In this document: in pieces, positions 35,172 to 43,384 of the stretch
Layout of the letters: each line of letters starts with the position of its first letter
Position numbering within the stretch: the first letter of the stretch is position 1
Assembly: GCF_024807615.1 (NCBI RefSeq)
Contig: NZ_JANUCJ010000001.1
Span: 744,001 to 808,000 of the forward strand
DNA from: Tsukamurella ocularis
Lineage (GTDB): Bacteria; Actinomycetota; Actinomycetes; Mycobacteriales; Mycobacteriaceae
Direction of reading: 5' to 3'
Length of the DNA: 64,000 nucleotides
Made by a program: the position numbers and the translations under genes
The notes under the pieces: generated by a model
What the model was told of the DNA's origin: nothing
Seen by the model: only the letters and a program-made list of their open reading frames with translations
Databases searched by the model: none

Positions 35172-35879
35172 TCAGCAGAAGCCGCACTCGCCGTTGGCGG
35201 CGAGCTGGGTGAAGCAGTGGGGGCACAGCTTCGCCGGGCGGGGCTCGGGCTTGGCGGGCGCCGCCTTGGTCGGCCGCGCCGACGGTGCCTTCGTGGCCCG
35301 CGGCGCCGCAGGAGTGCGAGCCTTGACGACGCGGCCGTTCGAGGCGGCCTTCGCGGGCTTCACCTTCGCGACGCGGGCCGCGGCGGCCCGTCGGGCCTCC
35401 TCCAGCTTGGGAGTGAGCTGCGGTGCCGCGCCGGCGGGCATCGTCGCCCCGAAGTGCAGGTAGCAGGCGAAGCGCGCCGCGGCCGCATGCTGATCGAGGT
35501 TCTCGGGAACGGGCAGCCCCGCCGCGGCGACGGCGTAGGCGTAGCCCTCGCCGACGGTCTGGTCGTGCGCGACCATCAGCGCGACGAGGGGCGGCTCCCC
35601 CGCGGCCTCGCAACGGTCCGTGACGCGGCGCTGCAGCGCGGCGACCCACAGGCGCACGGGGGCGCGGGTGGCGACGCCGGCGTCGGCCTGCGCGCGGGCA
35701 GCGAGTTCGGCGAAGGAGATGAACGATCCGTAGCGACCTGCCAGCTCGACGAGGGCGGCGTGCGCGGTCTCCGCCCACAGATCCAGCGCCTCGGAAAAGG
35801 GCACGGACAGTTCGTTGGCAGTACGCCACGCTTCGAGGTCGGTCGGGTCTTCGGGGACTGCACCACCGGCTTCACTCAC
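35172..35879 (-). CDS. hypothetical protein with C-terminal zinc ribbon
   Basis: A 235-residue cytoplasmic protein. Residues 1-155 are helical (LEAWRTANELSVPFSEALDL through the LDQHAAAARFACYLHFG segment); residues 160-215 are a Lys/Ala/Pro-rich linker (PAKAAS, PRATKAPSARPTKAAPAK) that resembles histone-like basic tails; the end CPHCFTQLAANGECGFC is a short zinc ribbon. The basic tail could bind nucleic acid. I do not recognise the N-terminal domain. It is isolated between unrelated genes. Confidence 0.65.
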   Translation of the reverse strand: MSEAGGAVPEDPTDLEAWRTANELSVPFSEALDLWAETAHAALVELAGRYGSFISFAELAARAQADAGVATRAPVRLWVAALQRRVTDRCEAAGEPPLVALMVAHDQTVGEGYAYAVAAAGLPVPENLDQHAAAARFACYLHFGATMPAGAAPQLTPKLEEARRAAAARVAKVKPAKAASNGRVVKARTPAAPRATKAPSARPTKAAPAKPEPRPAKLCPHCFTQLAANGECGFC

Positions 35880-36045
35880 CGACTCATTTTACGGCGATCC
35901 ATGGGGTGCAACGCAAACCGTCGACGTCGACGTGAACTCGGCCACACCTCGGCGAGCCCGCCGCGACCACGGCGACCAAGGCGGAACAGGAATCGTTGGA
36001 GGTTCGGACAAGTCATCCGCGCGCCTACGCCGATACCGTGGTCGG

Positions 36046-36603
36046 ATGCCCAATGACACCGCCGCCACCCCGCTGACCCCCGAAGAGATCAGCGCGCGCA
36101 CCGCGAGCGCCGTCGGCCACCACTACGTGCACCGCGACACCTACCTCGTGGGTCGCGAGAAGATCCGCGAGTATGCACTCGCCTCCCAATTCACCGACCC
36201 GGTGCACTTCGACGTCGAGGCGGCGCGCGCCGCCGGCTACACCGACCTGGTCGCGCCGCCGATGCTCGTGAGCGTCGCGGGCATCGTCTCCAACCGCCCG
36301 CTCTTCGACGACTCCGTGATCGGGTACGGCGCCAGCCAGCTGATCCAGGCCGACGAGGCGATGACCTACCACCGGCCCGTGGTCGCGGGTGATGAATTGA
36401 CCATCCATGTGTACGTGGACAAGCACCGCCGCGTCGGCGGGTACGACATGGTGACGCTCCGGAACGAGATGTACGCGCAGGACGGCGAGCACCTGGTCTC
36501 GCTCTCCACCACGCTCATCGGTGGCTCGCCCGACGGCGACGAGGCCGGGGACTTCAGCGAGGCTGCGAAGAGCGTGGTGATGCACGGCGTCGTCATCGCC
36601 TGA
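36046..36603 (+). CDS. MaoC-like dehydratase
   Basis: A 185-residue hot-dog protein with the FAS1-like dehydratase N-terminal arrangement: VGREKIREYALASQFTDPVHFD near residue 36 and the AAGYTDLVAPPMLVSVAG segment, as in mycobacterial HadA/HadC-type (3R)-hydroxyacyl-ACP dehydratases. HadA-like members act with HadB; no HadB partner is next to it. It might serve mycolate or other fatty-acid pathways. The ATG has no strong ribosome-binding site. Confidence 0.75.
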   Translation: MPNDTAATPLTPEEISARTASAVGHHYVHRDTYLVGREKIREYALASQFTDPVHFDVEAARAAGYTDLVAPPMLVSVAGIVSNRPLFDDSVIGYGASQLIQADEAMTYHRPVVAGDELTIHVYVDKHRRVGGYDMVTLRNEMYAQDGEHLVSLSTTLIGGSPDGDEAGDFSEAAKSVVMHGVVIA

Positions 36604-36625
36604 TCGCGCCGACGCTGCCGGGCGG

Positions 36626-37411
36626 TCACCGCGCGAACTGCCGCATCACGTCGTAGCCGAGCTTGCAGATGAACACCGAGACCACGACGAGGAAGACCAC
36701 CTTGACGAAGCCGCTGCCCTTGGCGACGGCGGTCCGCGCGCCGAGGTAGCCGCCCGCGACGTTGGCGCACGCCATCGCGACGCCGAGCTTCCAGTAGCCC
36801 GCGCCCTGCGGCAGGAAGACCACGAGCGAGGCGAGGTTGGTCGCGAAGTTCGCGACCTTCGCCTTCGCCGACGCCTCCAGGAAGGCGTAGCCCATGAGGC
36901 CGACCATCGCGAAGACGAGGAATGATCCGGTGCCGGGGCCGAGCGCACCGTCGTAGACCCCGATCGCGAACCCGGCCACCCCGGCCGTCACGAGATGACG
37001 GTGCCCGCGGTAGCGCAGGTCCGTCTCGTCGCCGAGGTCGGGCTGGCGCAGCGTGTAGACGAAGACGGCGATGAGCGCGGCCAGGATGATCGGGTTGAAC
37101 GCCGACCGCGGGATGTGCGAAGCGATGAGCGAGCCCGCGATCGCGCCGGCGAACGCGGGGACGGCCAGCGCTACGGCGGTCCGCCAGTCGGGCCGCACGC
37201 GCCGCCAGTAGGTGATGCTGCTCGTCGTCGTGCCGGCGATCGAGGCCATCTTGTTGGTCGCGAGCAGGTGGATCGGCGCGGCCGTCGGGAAGGCGATGAG
37301 CAGTGCGGGCAGTTGGATCAGCCCGCCCCCGCCCACGACGGAGTCGACCCAGCCGGCTGCGAGGGCGGCGAGGAGCAGGAGCAGGAGCGTCGTCGTGGTG
37401 ATGTCGGGCAC
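36626..37411 (-). CDS. TauE/SafE family membrane exporter
   Basis: A 261-residue protein with about eight helices and the TauE/SafE signatures WVDSVVGGGGLIQLPALL at the start and GVYDGALGPGTGSFLVFA in the second half. Members export sulfite or organosulfonates, or import other small anions. GTG at 37411 is chosen; it is 25 bp from the divergent CGNR gene. Confidence 0.87.
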   Translation of the reverse strand: MPDITTTTLLLLLLAALAAGWVDSVVGGGGLIQLPALLIAFPTAAPIHLLATNKMASIAGTTTSSITYWRRVRPDWRTAVALAVPAFAGAIAGSLIASHIPRSAFNPIILAALIAVFVYTLRQPDLGDETDLRYRGHRHLVTAGVAGFAIGVYDGALGPGTGSFLVFAMVGLMGYAFLEASAKAKVANFATNLASLVVFLPQGAGYWKLGVAMACANVAGGYLGARTAVAKGSGFVKVVFLVVVSVFICKLGYDVMRQFAR

Positions 37412-37436
37412 CGGTCGATCGTGCTGTAATGGCCTT

Positions 37437-37946
37437 GTGCACATCAACCCTTACGGCGAGGGACCGGTCCTGCTCGCGGTCGACCTGGCGAACGCTCCGG
37501 CCGTCGACCTCGACGACCTGGTCCGACGGTGCGACGCGCACGACATGCTCGTCGAGACCGTCGGCGCGGAGGACTTCGCCGGTTGCGACGCCCTGATCGA
37601 CGCCTGGCTCACCGTGGTGGACGCCGACGATGTCACGACCCGGGTGCATCGGCTCAACGGGCTCCTCGCGGAGCACGCCTCCCACCCGCGGGTCACCGAC
37701 CACGCCGGCACCGGCTGGCACATCCACTACCGCGAGTCCGGCGCAACACTCACCGGCCAGCTCGCCGTCCTGATCCTCACCGGGACGGCTCTGCACCTGA
37801 CCACGCGCGGCATGGGCAGGCTGGGCCGGTGTGCCTCGTCGGACTGCGAAGCGGTGTTCGCGGACGTCTCCCGCAACGGCCGGCAGCGGTACTGCTCGCC
37901 GCGCTGCGGCAGCCGAGAAGCCGTACGTCGGCACCGCGCCTGCTGA
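37437..37946 (+). CDS. CGNR zinc-finger protein
   Basis: A 169-residue protein. The N-terminal part (VLLAVDLANAPAVDLDDLVR) looks like the ABATE domain, and the C-terminal 45 residues are a CGNR zinc finger: GRCASSDCEAVFADVSRNGR then YCSPRCGSREAVRRHR with four Cys. Such proteins are thought to be transcription factors. It diverges from the TauE-like gene, its likely target by position. Confidence 0.85.
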   Translation: MHINPYGEGPVLLAVDLANAPAVDLDDLVRRCDAHDMLVETVGAEDFAGCDALIDAWLTVVDADDVTTRVHRLNGLLAEHASHPRVTDHAGTGWHIHYRESGATLTGQLAVLILTGTALHLTTRGMGRLGRCASSDCEAVFADVSRNGRQRYCSPRCGSREAVRRHRAC

Positions 37947-38018
37947 CCCCGGCGACACATGATGTATCAGCGATCACATTATCTTGCATACCTAAACATG
38001 GTTGTCGATACTTGTCCG

Positions 38019-38657
38019 GTGACTGCGCCCTACGCCCCTCTGACCTGCACGTTCTGCGGTTCGTCGCCCGCCATCAAGGCGACCGTCCGCGGGCATCAGG
38101 GCGTCCTGATCGTCATGCGATTCCTCAAGCTCAGCGGCCCGTACTGCCGATCCTGTGGCATCGCGATGGTCCGCGAGATGTCCGCGAAGAGCCTGTGGCA
38201 AGGCTGGACGAGCTTCCTCTCGATCCTGATCAACCCCCTGACGCTGCTGTGGAACCTCGTGATCCGGATCCGCCTGCAGCGCCTACCGGCCGTCCAGTCC
38301 TACGGACACGCGCACCCGATGGACGAGGGCAGGCCCCTGTACCAGCGGCTGGGCATGCTCGGCCTGATCATCCCGGTCGCCTTCTTCGGCTGGCTCCTCT
38401 ACAACAAGTTCGTGCTTCACGAGGCCGACGCGACCGGCGCGAGCGCGGGCGAGTGCGTCTCGACATCGGGCGACAAGCTCGGCGTGGTCGTGCCGTGCGG
38501 CGATGCCAAGGCTGAGTTCCGCGTGGCCGGTCGACTGGAGGGCACAAGGAACGCAATCGAGTGCACGACGGCCTACCCGACCGTGACCAAGACCTTCACC
38601 GAGACCCGCCGGAGCACGGACTACGTGCTGTGCCTGGAGCCTGTCACGGTGCGGTAG
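38019..38657 (+). CDS. membrane protein with zinc ribbon and LppU-like exported domain
   Basis: A 212-residue protein. An N-terminal zinc ribbon has CTFC and CRSC pairs near residues 11-50. Hydrophobic segments around residues 65-82 and 115-135 follow. The C-terminal 75 residues (AGECVSTSGDK through VLCLEPV) match the cysteine-containing LppU/SCO3897-type domain, which should lie outside the membrane. The combination suggests a sensor or structural protein; function unknown. The GTG at 38019 is chosen to start just before the ribbon. The end overlaps the bile-acid symporter-like gene by 14 bp. Confidence 0.7.
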   Translation: MTAPYAPLTCTFCGSSPAIKATVRGHQGVLIVMRFLKLSGPYCRSCGIAMVREMSAKSLWQGWTSFLSILINPLTLLWNLVIRIRLQRLPAVQSYGHAHPMDEGRPLYQRLGMLGLIIPVAFFGWLLYNKFVLHEADATGASAGECVSTSGDKLGVVVPCGDAKAEFRVAGRLEGTRNAIECTTAYPTVTKTFTETRRSTDYVLCLEPVTVR

Positions 38658-39639
38658 CGCGGGCCTCCTCACGCAGGGGCCGGCGCGCGAGCCACGCCGC
38701 GACCACGGCGCCGGAGATGTTGTGCCACAGAGAGAAGACCGCGGAGGGCAACGCTGCGAGGGGCGAGAAGTGCGCCGTCGCGAGCGTGGCCGCCAGGCCC
38801 GAGTTCTGCATGCCGACCTCGAACGCGAGCGCGCGCCGGGCGCGGTCGTCGAGGCGACCCACCTTGCCCGCCAGGTAGCCCAGGCCGAGCCCGAAGCCGT
38901 TGTGCAGCAACACTGCGAGGAAGACGATGCCGCCCGCCGCGGCGAGCTTGCTCGCGCTGCCGGCGACCACGATCGCGACAATGAAGGCGATGACGATCGC
39001 GGATGCCCACGGCAGCACCGGTAACGCTCGCGCGACGAGATTCTTCACGAACCGGCGAGCGAGCACGCCGAGGATCACCGGCAGCAGAACCGTTTTGACG
39101 ATGTCGACCACCATCCCGCCGGCGTCGATGGGCAGGTAGGAACCGGCGAGCAGCAGCACCAGCAGCGGCGTCACGATCGGGGCGATGAGCGTGGAAACGC
39201 TGGCCACCGCCACTGACAGCGCCACGTCACCCTTGGCCAGGAACGCCATAACGTTCGACGCCGTGCCGGACGGCGCACAGCCCACGAGGATCACGCCCAC
39301 CGCCAACTCGGGCTCGAGGTTCAGGCCGTGGGCGATGACCCAACCCGCTCCCGGCATGATCACGTAGTGCGCGACGATGCCGAGCACGACCGCCCAGGGC
39401 CGCTTCGCCACGGAGGCCAGGTCGGGCGGGGTCAGCGTGAGCCCCATGCAGAACATGATCACGCCGAGCAGGTACGGCACCGAGGGCGCGAGCGGCGTGA
39501 ACGTGCTCGGCGTCAGGTACCCGACGACGCCCGCCACCAGGACCAGGAGTGGGAAGACGGCGACCGCCGTCCGCGCGATCCGTGCCTCCGCCGCGAGGGC
39601 GGGGTTCGCGGGGGTTCCGGGCGGCGAGGACGCAGACAT
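38644..39639 (-). CDS. bile acid:sodium symporter-like transporter (BASS family)
   Basis: A 331-residue protein with ten predicted helices. Diagnostic segments are VGVILVGCAPSGTASNVMAFLAKGDVALSV, with the conserved C-x-P-x-G-x-x-S-N sodium-binding region, and the ALAFEVGMQNSGLAATLA crossing near residue 275. Bacterial BASS proteins take up pantoate, pyruvate-like acids or sterol acids with sodium. No local gene shows the substrate. Confidence 0.88.
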   Translation of the reverse strand: MSASSPPGTPANPALAAEARIARTAVAVFPLLVLVAGVVGYLTPSTFTPLAPSVPYLLGVIMFCMGLTLTPPDLASVAKRPWAVVLGIVAHYVIMPGAGWVIAHGLNLEPELAVGVILVGCAPSGTASNVMAFLAKGDVALSVAVASVSTLIAPIVTPLLVLLLAGSYLPIDAGGMVVDIVKTVLLPVILGVLARRFVKNLVARALPVLPWASAIVIAFIVAIVVAGSASKLAAAGGIVFLAVLLHNGFGLGLGYLAGKVGRLDDRARRALAFEVGMQNSGLAATLATAHFSPLAALPSAVFSLWHNISGAVVAAWLARRPLREEARATAP

Positions 39640-39942
39640 TCTTCGATAGTCTCACTTCCCAGTCGAGCGGGTCCATCGCCCTCCCCAATGCTCCGCACCG
39701 GAATCACGGACAGCTCACTGACATCGGTGCCGGATCGAACCCATCGAGCAGCGCGAAGACCGGAGTGACGAGACCACCGACCAGGACCACGGCAAGCACC
39801 ACTCAACTTCGCCTAAAGGCCCGTACGGAAACCTCCTCAACAAGGGCGTGAGACCGTACCGCACAACTATCTCGAGACCGGCATCGCGGAAAGCTCGACG
39901 GCTCTTCGCTTCGGACACCACGCCGCCACAGGATAGGAAGCC
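39640..39942. other. 303-bp non-coding stretch
   Basis: Lower GC than the flanking genes. The only hint of coding is a short minus-strand frame that starts with a signal-like stretch (VVLAVVLVGGLVTPVFALL) after a stop and ends within 32 codons; it may be a gene remnant. Nothing else is recognisable. Confidence 0.5.
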
Positions 39943-40122
39943 ATGAACACGTCACCTCGAATCGGTGCCGGGCTCGCACTGACCGCCCTGGCCGCCACCA
40001 CATTGGGCGCCACGGCGTCTGCGGAGACGGTCACCTACGGTCACGGCACGAACTTCGAGTTCCGAGACCCGGGAATGGAGACGACCGTCTGCGTCACGCG
40101 ACGGGTACGGGTCAGAACCTGA
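39943..40122 (+). CDS. small secreted hypothetical protein
   Basis: A 59-residue frame with a good signal peptide (TSPRIGAGLALTALAATTLG then ATASA, cleavage likely after residue 27) and a mature part of about 30 residues (ETVTYGHGTNFEFRDPGMET onward) with one Cys and an Arg-rich end. A strong AGGATAGGAAG ribosome-binding site lies just before the ATG. The mature part is short and the Arg-rich end may be frameshifted, so it may be a decayed longer secreted protein. Confidence 0.45.
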   Translation: MNTSPRIGAGLALTALAATTLGATASAETVTYGHGTNFEFRDPGMETTVCVTRRVRVRT

Positions 40123-40453
40123 TCGATGACAGCCATATCTCTATCATGCAGTCGCAACTCCGAGGGCGAGGCGGGATCGAGAACGTTCGATAACTTCGCG
40201 GATGCCGTCGCAGGGGAGGCTGGGGCGGAGCACCTGGTCACGGCATGGTCGGAGCCGCGGAGGACTGGTCGATTGACGCATCGAACAGGATGAGGACACG
40301 ACCGGCTGTACAGTCGACACAACGCACCGACGTCTCGCGGGCCGTAGCGCCGATTCGCCACACGCCCAATGCCGGTGCCCCACTTCTCGGTGGAGTTCCC
40401 ACGCTGAGGATCCTCAGAGTGCCGCACCGGCACGACATCGATTGGAGCCAGCG
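40123..40453. other. 331-bp non-coding stretch before the desaturase
   Basis: No supported gene is seen on either strand: the possible frames have poor codon bias and no family similarity. It should contain the promoter of the acyl-ACP desaturase gene, and its length suggests regulation or residual decayed sequence. Confidence 0.5.
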
Positions 40454-41464
40454 ATGGCACCCAGTTCCGCACCGCGCGGCTCAAGCGCGAGTCTGGTCAC
40501 TCACCGCCCACTGACGCACCTGGAGCTCCTGCGGGAGCTCTCCGGTGTCGCCGAGGACAACGTCAACCGCCATCTCTCGATGACGAAGGACTGGAGCCCC
40601 CACGACTACATCCCGTGGTCGGACGGCAAGAACTTCGCCGCCCTCGGCGGATCGGACTACGACCCCGAGGAGAGCCGCCTCGACGAGGTCGCCAAGGCCG
40701 CCATGATCACCAACCTCCTCACCGAGGACAACCTCCCCACCTACCACCGCGAGATCGCCGCCAACTTCTCCATGGACGACGCCTGGGGCCACTGGGTCGG
40801 CCGCTGGACCTCCGAAGAGAACCGCCACGGCATCGCCATGCGCGACTACCTCGTCGTCACCCGCGGCGTCGACCCGGTCAAGCTCGAGCAGGCCCGCATG
40901 ATCCACATGACCAACGGCTGGGACCCCCAAGGCAAAGTCGCCCAGCAGACGGAGCAGACCGGCACGATGCTGCATTCGGTGGCGTACGTGACCTTCCAGG
41001 AGCTCGCCACCCGCGTCAGCCACCGCAACACCGGCAAGGTCTGCCAGGACCCCATCGCCGACAAGATGCTCCAGCGCATCGCCGCCGACGAGAACCTGCA
41101 CATGATCTTCTACCGCAACATCTCCGCCGCCGGCCTCGACCTCGTCCCCGACCAGGCGATCCGGTCGATCACCGACACCATCAAGCACTTCGAGATGCCC
41201 GGCGCCGGCATGCCCGACTTCCGCCGCAACGGCGTCCTCATGGCCAAGCACGGCATCTACGACCTGCGCCAGCACAAGGACGAGGTCGTCATGCCCGTCC
41301 TGCGCAAGTGGAAGATCTTCGAGCGTGAGGACTTCAGCGCCGAGGGCGAGCGCACCCGCGAGGAGCTCGCCGCCTTCCTCGACGAGCTCGAGACCGCGGC
41401 CGTCAAGTTCGAGGAGATGCGCGACCGCTCCCTGGCACGGGCGGCCGCCAAGCGGAACTGCTAG
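40454..41464 (+). CDS. acyl-ACP desaturase
   Basis: A 336-residue soluble di-iron enzyme of the DesA1/DesA2 type, inserting a cis double bond into acyl-ACP. The iron ligands are visible: E in LTEDNLPTYH near residue 92, the E-x-x-H of TSEENRHG near 120, E in VTFQELATR, and the second E-x-x-H in ADENLH near 214. In mycobacteria such enzymes feed unsaturated fatty acid and mycolic acid synthesis and respond to cold. The ATG has GGAG 8 nt upstream. It is the first gene of a short run with a DUF5994 protein and a tiny membrane protein. Confidence 0.92.
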   Translation: MAPSSAPRGSSASLVTHRPLTHLELLRELSGVAEDNVNRHLSMTKDWSPHDYIPWSDGKNFAALGGSDYDPEESRLDEVAKAAMITNLLTEDNLPTYHREIAANFSMDDAWGHWVGRWTSEENRHGIAMRDYLVVTRGVDPVKLEQARMIHMTNGWDPQGKVAQQTEQTGTMLHSVAYVTFQELATRVSHRNTGKVCQDPIADKMLQRIAADENLHMIFYRNISAAGLDLVPDQAIRSITDTIKHFEMPGAGMPDFRRNGVLMAKHGIYDLRQHKDEVVMPVLRKWKIFEREDFSAEGERTREELAAFLDELETAAVKFEEMRDRSLARAAAKRNC

Positions 41465-41656
41465 ACTCGAAAGACGTTCTGCGGTAGGCGGATTCCCTCC
41501 GCCCGCAACGGTTCTGCGCGCCGTTTCAGCGCCCCTACAGTGCGGGGCCCCGCGAGGAACACCTCGCCTCTCCTCCCCTGGACCCGGGGACCGCGATCGG
41601 GTACGCGCGATCACGCCGACGAGACGGACCCATGGCCGCCACCACCGAATCCACCC

Positions 41657-42079
41657 GTGAGTCGAGATAGGGCGACGCCGGCCGAGCTGCTCGACATGCT
41701 GCGGCGGCCGCCCGCAACGATCGGCCGCCCGGTACCCGGCCGGGTACTGCTCCGCAGCCCCTCGTCGCTACCACACCACATCGCCGGCGTGTGGTGGCCC
41801 CGGAGCAGGCAGCTCGAGCAGGAGCTACCCACCGTCATCCCTACGATCGGACTTCGCCTGAAAAAGCTCACCCGCATCAGCTACAGCACCACCGACTGGG
41901 CGCGCCGCGAACCCCGGATGGAGATCATGGGTGACCTCGTCGAGCTCGATCCCGCACACCCGTCGGGCCTGATCGTGTTCGCCGGCCCGAACGCCACGAT
42001 CGCCTTCGGGCTGATCGCGCCGAACACGACGCAGCAGCAGGCGGAGCGCACTGCCACCGCCATGCTCCAGGATCGATGA
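41657..42079 (+). CDS. DUF5994-like protein
   Basis: A 140-residue soluble protein. The pattern HIAGVWWPRSRQLEQELPTV, the later LKKLTRISYSTTDW, and the Ala/Glu-rich end TTQQQAERTATAML match DUF5994 proteins common in mycobacteria and relatives, whose function is unknown. GTG at 41657 is the most plausible start because the family begins shortly before the first Arg/Pro stretch. A tiny membrane gene follows after 22 bp. Confidence 0.7.
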   Translation: MSRDRATPAELLDMLRRPPATIGRPVPGRVLLRSPSSLPHHIAGVWWPRSRQLEQELPTVIPTIGLRLKKLTRISYSTTDWARREPRMEIMGDLVELDPAHPSGLIVFAGPNATIAFGLIAPNTTQQQAERTATAMLQDR

Positions 42080-42101
42080 CCCCCGGACAACGAGGAGAAA
42101 C

Positions 42102-42200
42102 ATGACTGACGAAGCACCCGAGAAGGCGCGGACACGGCGCAAGTGGCCGTGGATCGTCGCAGCCGTCTTCATCGCTTGCACGTTGCTGTCGATGTCATAG
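42102..42200 (+). CDS. 32-residue single-pass membrane peptide
   Basis: MTDEAPEKARTRRKWPW is followed by one hydrophobic segment (IVAAVFIACTLLS) and a stop. The ATG follows a near-perfect GAGGAGAAAC ribosome-binding site 22 bp after the DUF5994 gene, so expression is very likely despite the length. It fits a positive-inside single-pass membrane peptide. Function unknown; a regulatory subunit of a membrane protein is one possibility. Confidence 0.6.
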   Translation: MTDEAPEKARTRRKWPWIVAAVFIACTLLSMS

Positions 42201-42260
42201 CCCTGTCGCCTCACCGTGTGGCTGGGGCTGTCGGCGCCGAGCGAGTCCGAAACGACGAAA

Positions 42261-42299
42261 CCGGCGGCGCTCCAGGAGAATTCTCCTGAGCGCCACCGG
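42261..42299. terminator. strong bidirectional terminator
   Basis: Nearly 19-base arms (42261-42280 and 42281-42299) form one long hairpin with an EcoRI-like centre (GAGAATTCTC) and one or two bulges. It lies between the small membrane peptide and cspA, which converge. Confidence 0.75.
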
Positions 42300-42319
42300 C
42301 GATTCGTGCTGTCTGGAAC

Positions 42320-42529
42320 CTAGACCTTCTGCACCGCGACGGCCTGGGGGCCGCGGTCGCCGGCCTCCTCCTCGAAGCTCACCCGATCGTTCTCATCGAG
42401 GCTGCGGAAGCCGCCGTTGCCGAGGATGCCGGAGAAGTGCACAAACAGGTCCTTGCCGCCGTTGTCCGGGGTGATGAACCCGAAACCCTTGTCGGCGTTG
42501 AACCACTTGACGGTGCCCTGTGCTGCCAT
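42320..42529 (-). CDS. cspA: cold shock protein
   Basis: A 69-residue OB-fold protein with both RNA-binding motifs, KGFGFITP and DLFVHFSG, which bind single-stranded RNA and act as RNA chaperones. The ATG at 42529 has AGGAG 9 nt upstream. The leader has no gene for about 150 bp, as in cold-shock mRNAs whose 5' untranslated region folds in a temperature-dependent way. Confidence 0.95.
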   Translation of the reverse strand: MAAQGTVKWFNADKGFGFITPDNGGKDLFVHFSGILGNGGFRSLDENDRVSFEEEAGDRGPQAVAVQKV

Positions 42530-42716
42530 GTTGTTACTCTCCTGAATATCTGTACGGAATCGACGTTCGATCCCGGGCCTGCGGAGATACGCGAAACCAA
42601 GGCAACTGAGTGTCACAGAGATCTGGTGTAGAACTGCCGCGGAAAGTCTTCGCGAGCGTGTCACCAAGAAAATCAACCACTTTCACAGTAGCACCCCCGA
42701 CGAGCAAGCGCCACCG

Positions 42717-42911
42717 TTACGCGGAGGGCGCCTCGTCTCGCTGCCCGGTCAATGTCAGGACGGCCGCCGCCCGATCCGGACGCGCCCCGGCGAGGCCGTC
42801 CACCACCGCGAGGACGATCAGGACGAAGGGCAGAACGAAGTAGCCTGCGCGAGAGACCAGCGACAGGAGGAGGACCGAAGTCGCACCGAGGGTGCTCGGC
42901 GACCGAACCAA
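42717..42911 (-). pseudogene. remnant of a membrane protein
   Basis: A 64-codon frame with two hydrophobic stretches (LGATSVLLLSLVS and YFVLPFVLIVLAVV DGLAG) and good codon bias, but no ATG or ribosome-binding site and a stop codon shortly upstream. It is probably the end of a broken membrane-protein gene. A small intact protein starting at TTG cannot be excluded. Confidence 0.4.
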
Positions 42912-42999
42912 GGCGACGAAGGCCGTGCTGCTCTCCGTCCGTCACCGTGCGCCTGGTTCGGAAGTACTCGAAGGCGTACGAGCCCGTGGACACCGGTGC

Positions 43000-43170
43000 G
43001 CTCACCGCCTCACCGGTCGGGAGCGCGAGGTCCTCAAGGCGGTCGCGACCGGGCTGTCCAACAAGGAGATCGCTGCCGGCCTTGTCATAGCCGAGGAGAC
43101 CGTCAGCGCGAGCATCAACACTGCGCCGCGAGTGGAGGCGCCTGCGTGTGATCTACGCCATGGCCGTTCG
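43000..43170 (+). pseudogene. remnant of a LuxR-type response regulator
   Basis: The frame reads RLTGREREVLKAVATGLSNK EIAAGLVIAEETV, the classical LuxR HTH. After SASIN a one-base shift is needed to continue with LRREWRRLRVIYAM, which matches the recognition helix and the dimerisation end. No receiver domain is present upstream. This is a decayed two-component regulator output domain. Confidence 0.6.
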
Positions 43171-43384
43171 CGCGCGCCCCGCGCCGCGGGCATGGCCCGC
43201 CCTGGTCGTTGAGCTGCGAGAACACGTCTGCGAGCACGCTCGAGCGGAATTCGAGATCGCGATGCGTGGATGTGTCAGTTTCATAACGGTCCTTCGCGGG
43301 ACTTCCGAAAGACCGAAACCTCTGCTTCAGTGTGGCCAGAGTTGTTTATGTGACTGAAGTGAATTTCTTGAGCGGGGGGACAAG

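Noticed and set aside
41540-41656. Upstream extension of the DUF5994 gene
   Set aside because: The extension is rich in Pro/Arg and matches no family; the GTG at 41657 fits better.
42892-43212. Intact LuxR-family regulator
   Set aside because: The helix-turn-helix needs a frameshift and there is no receiver domain, so it is a fragment.
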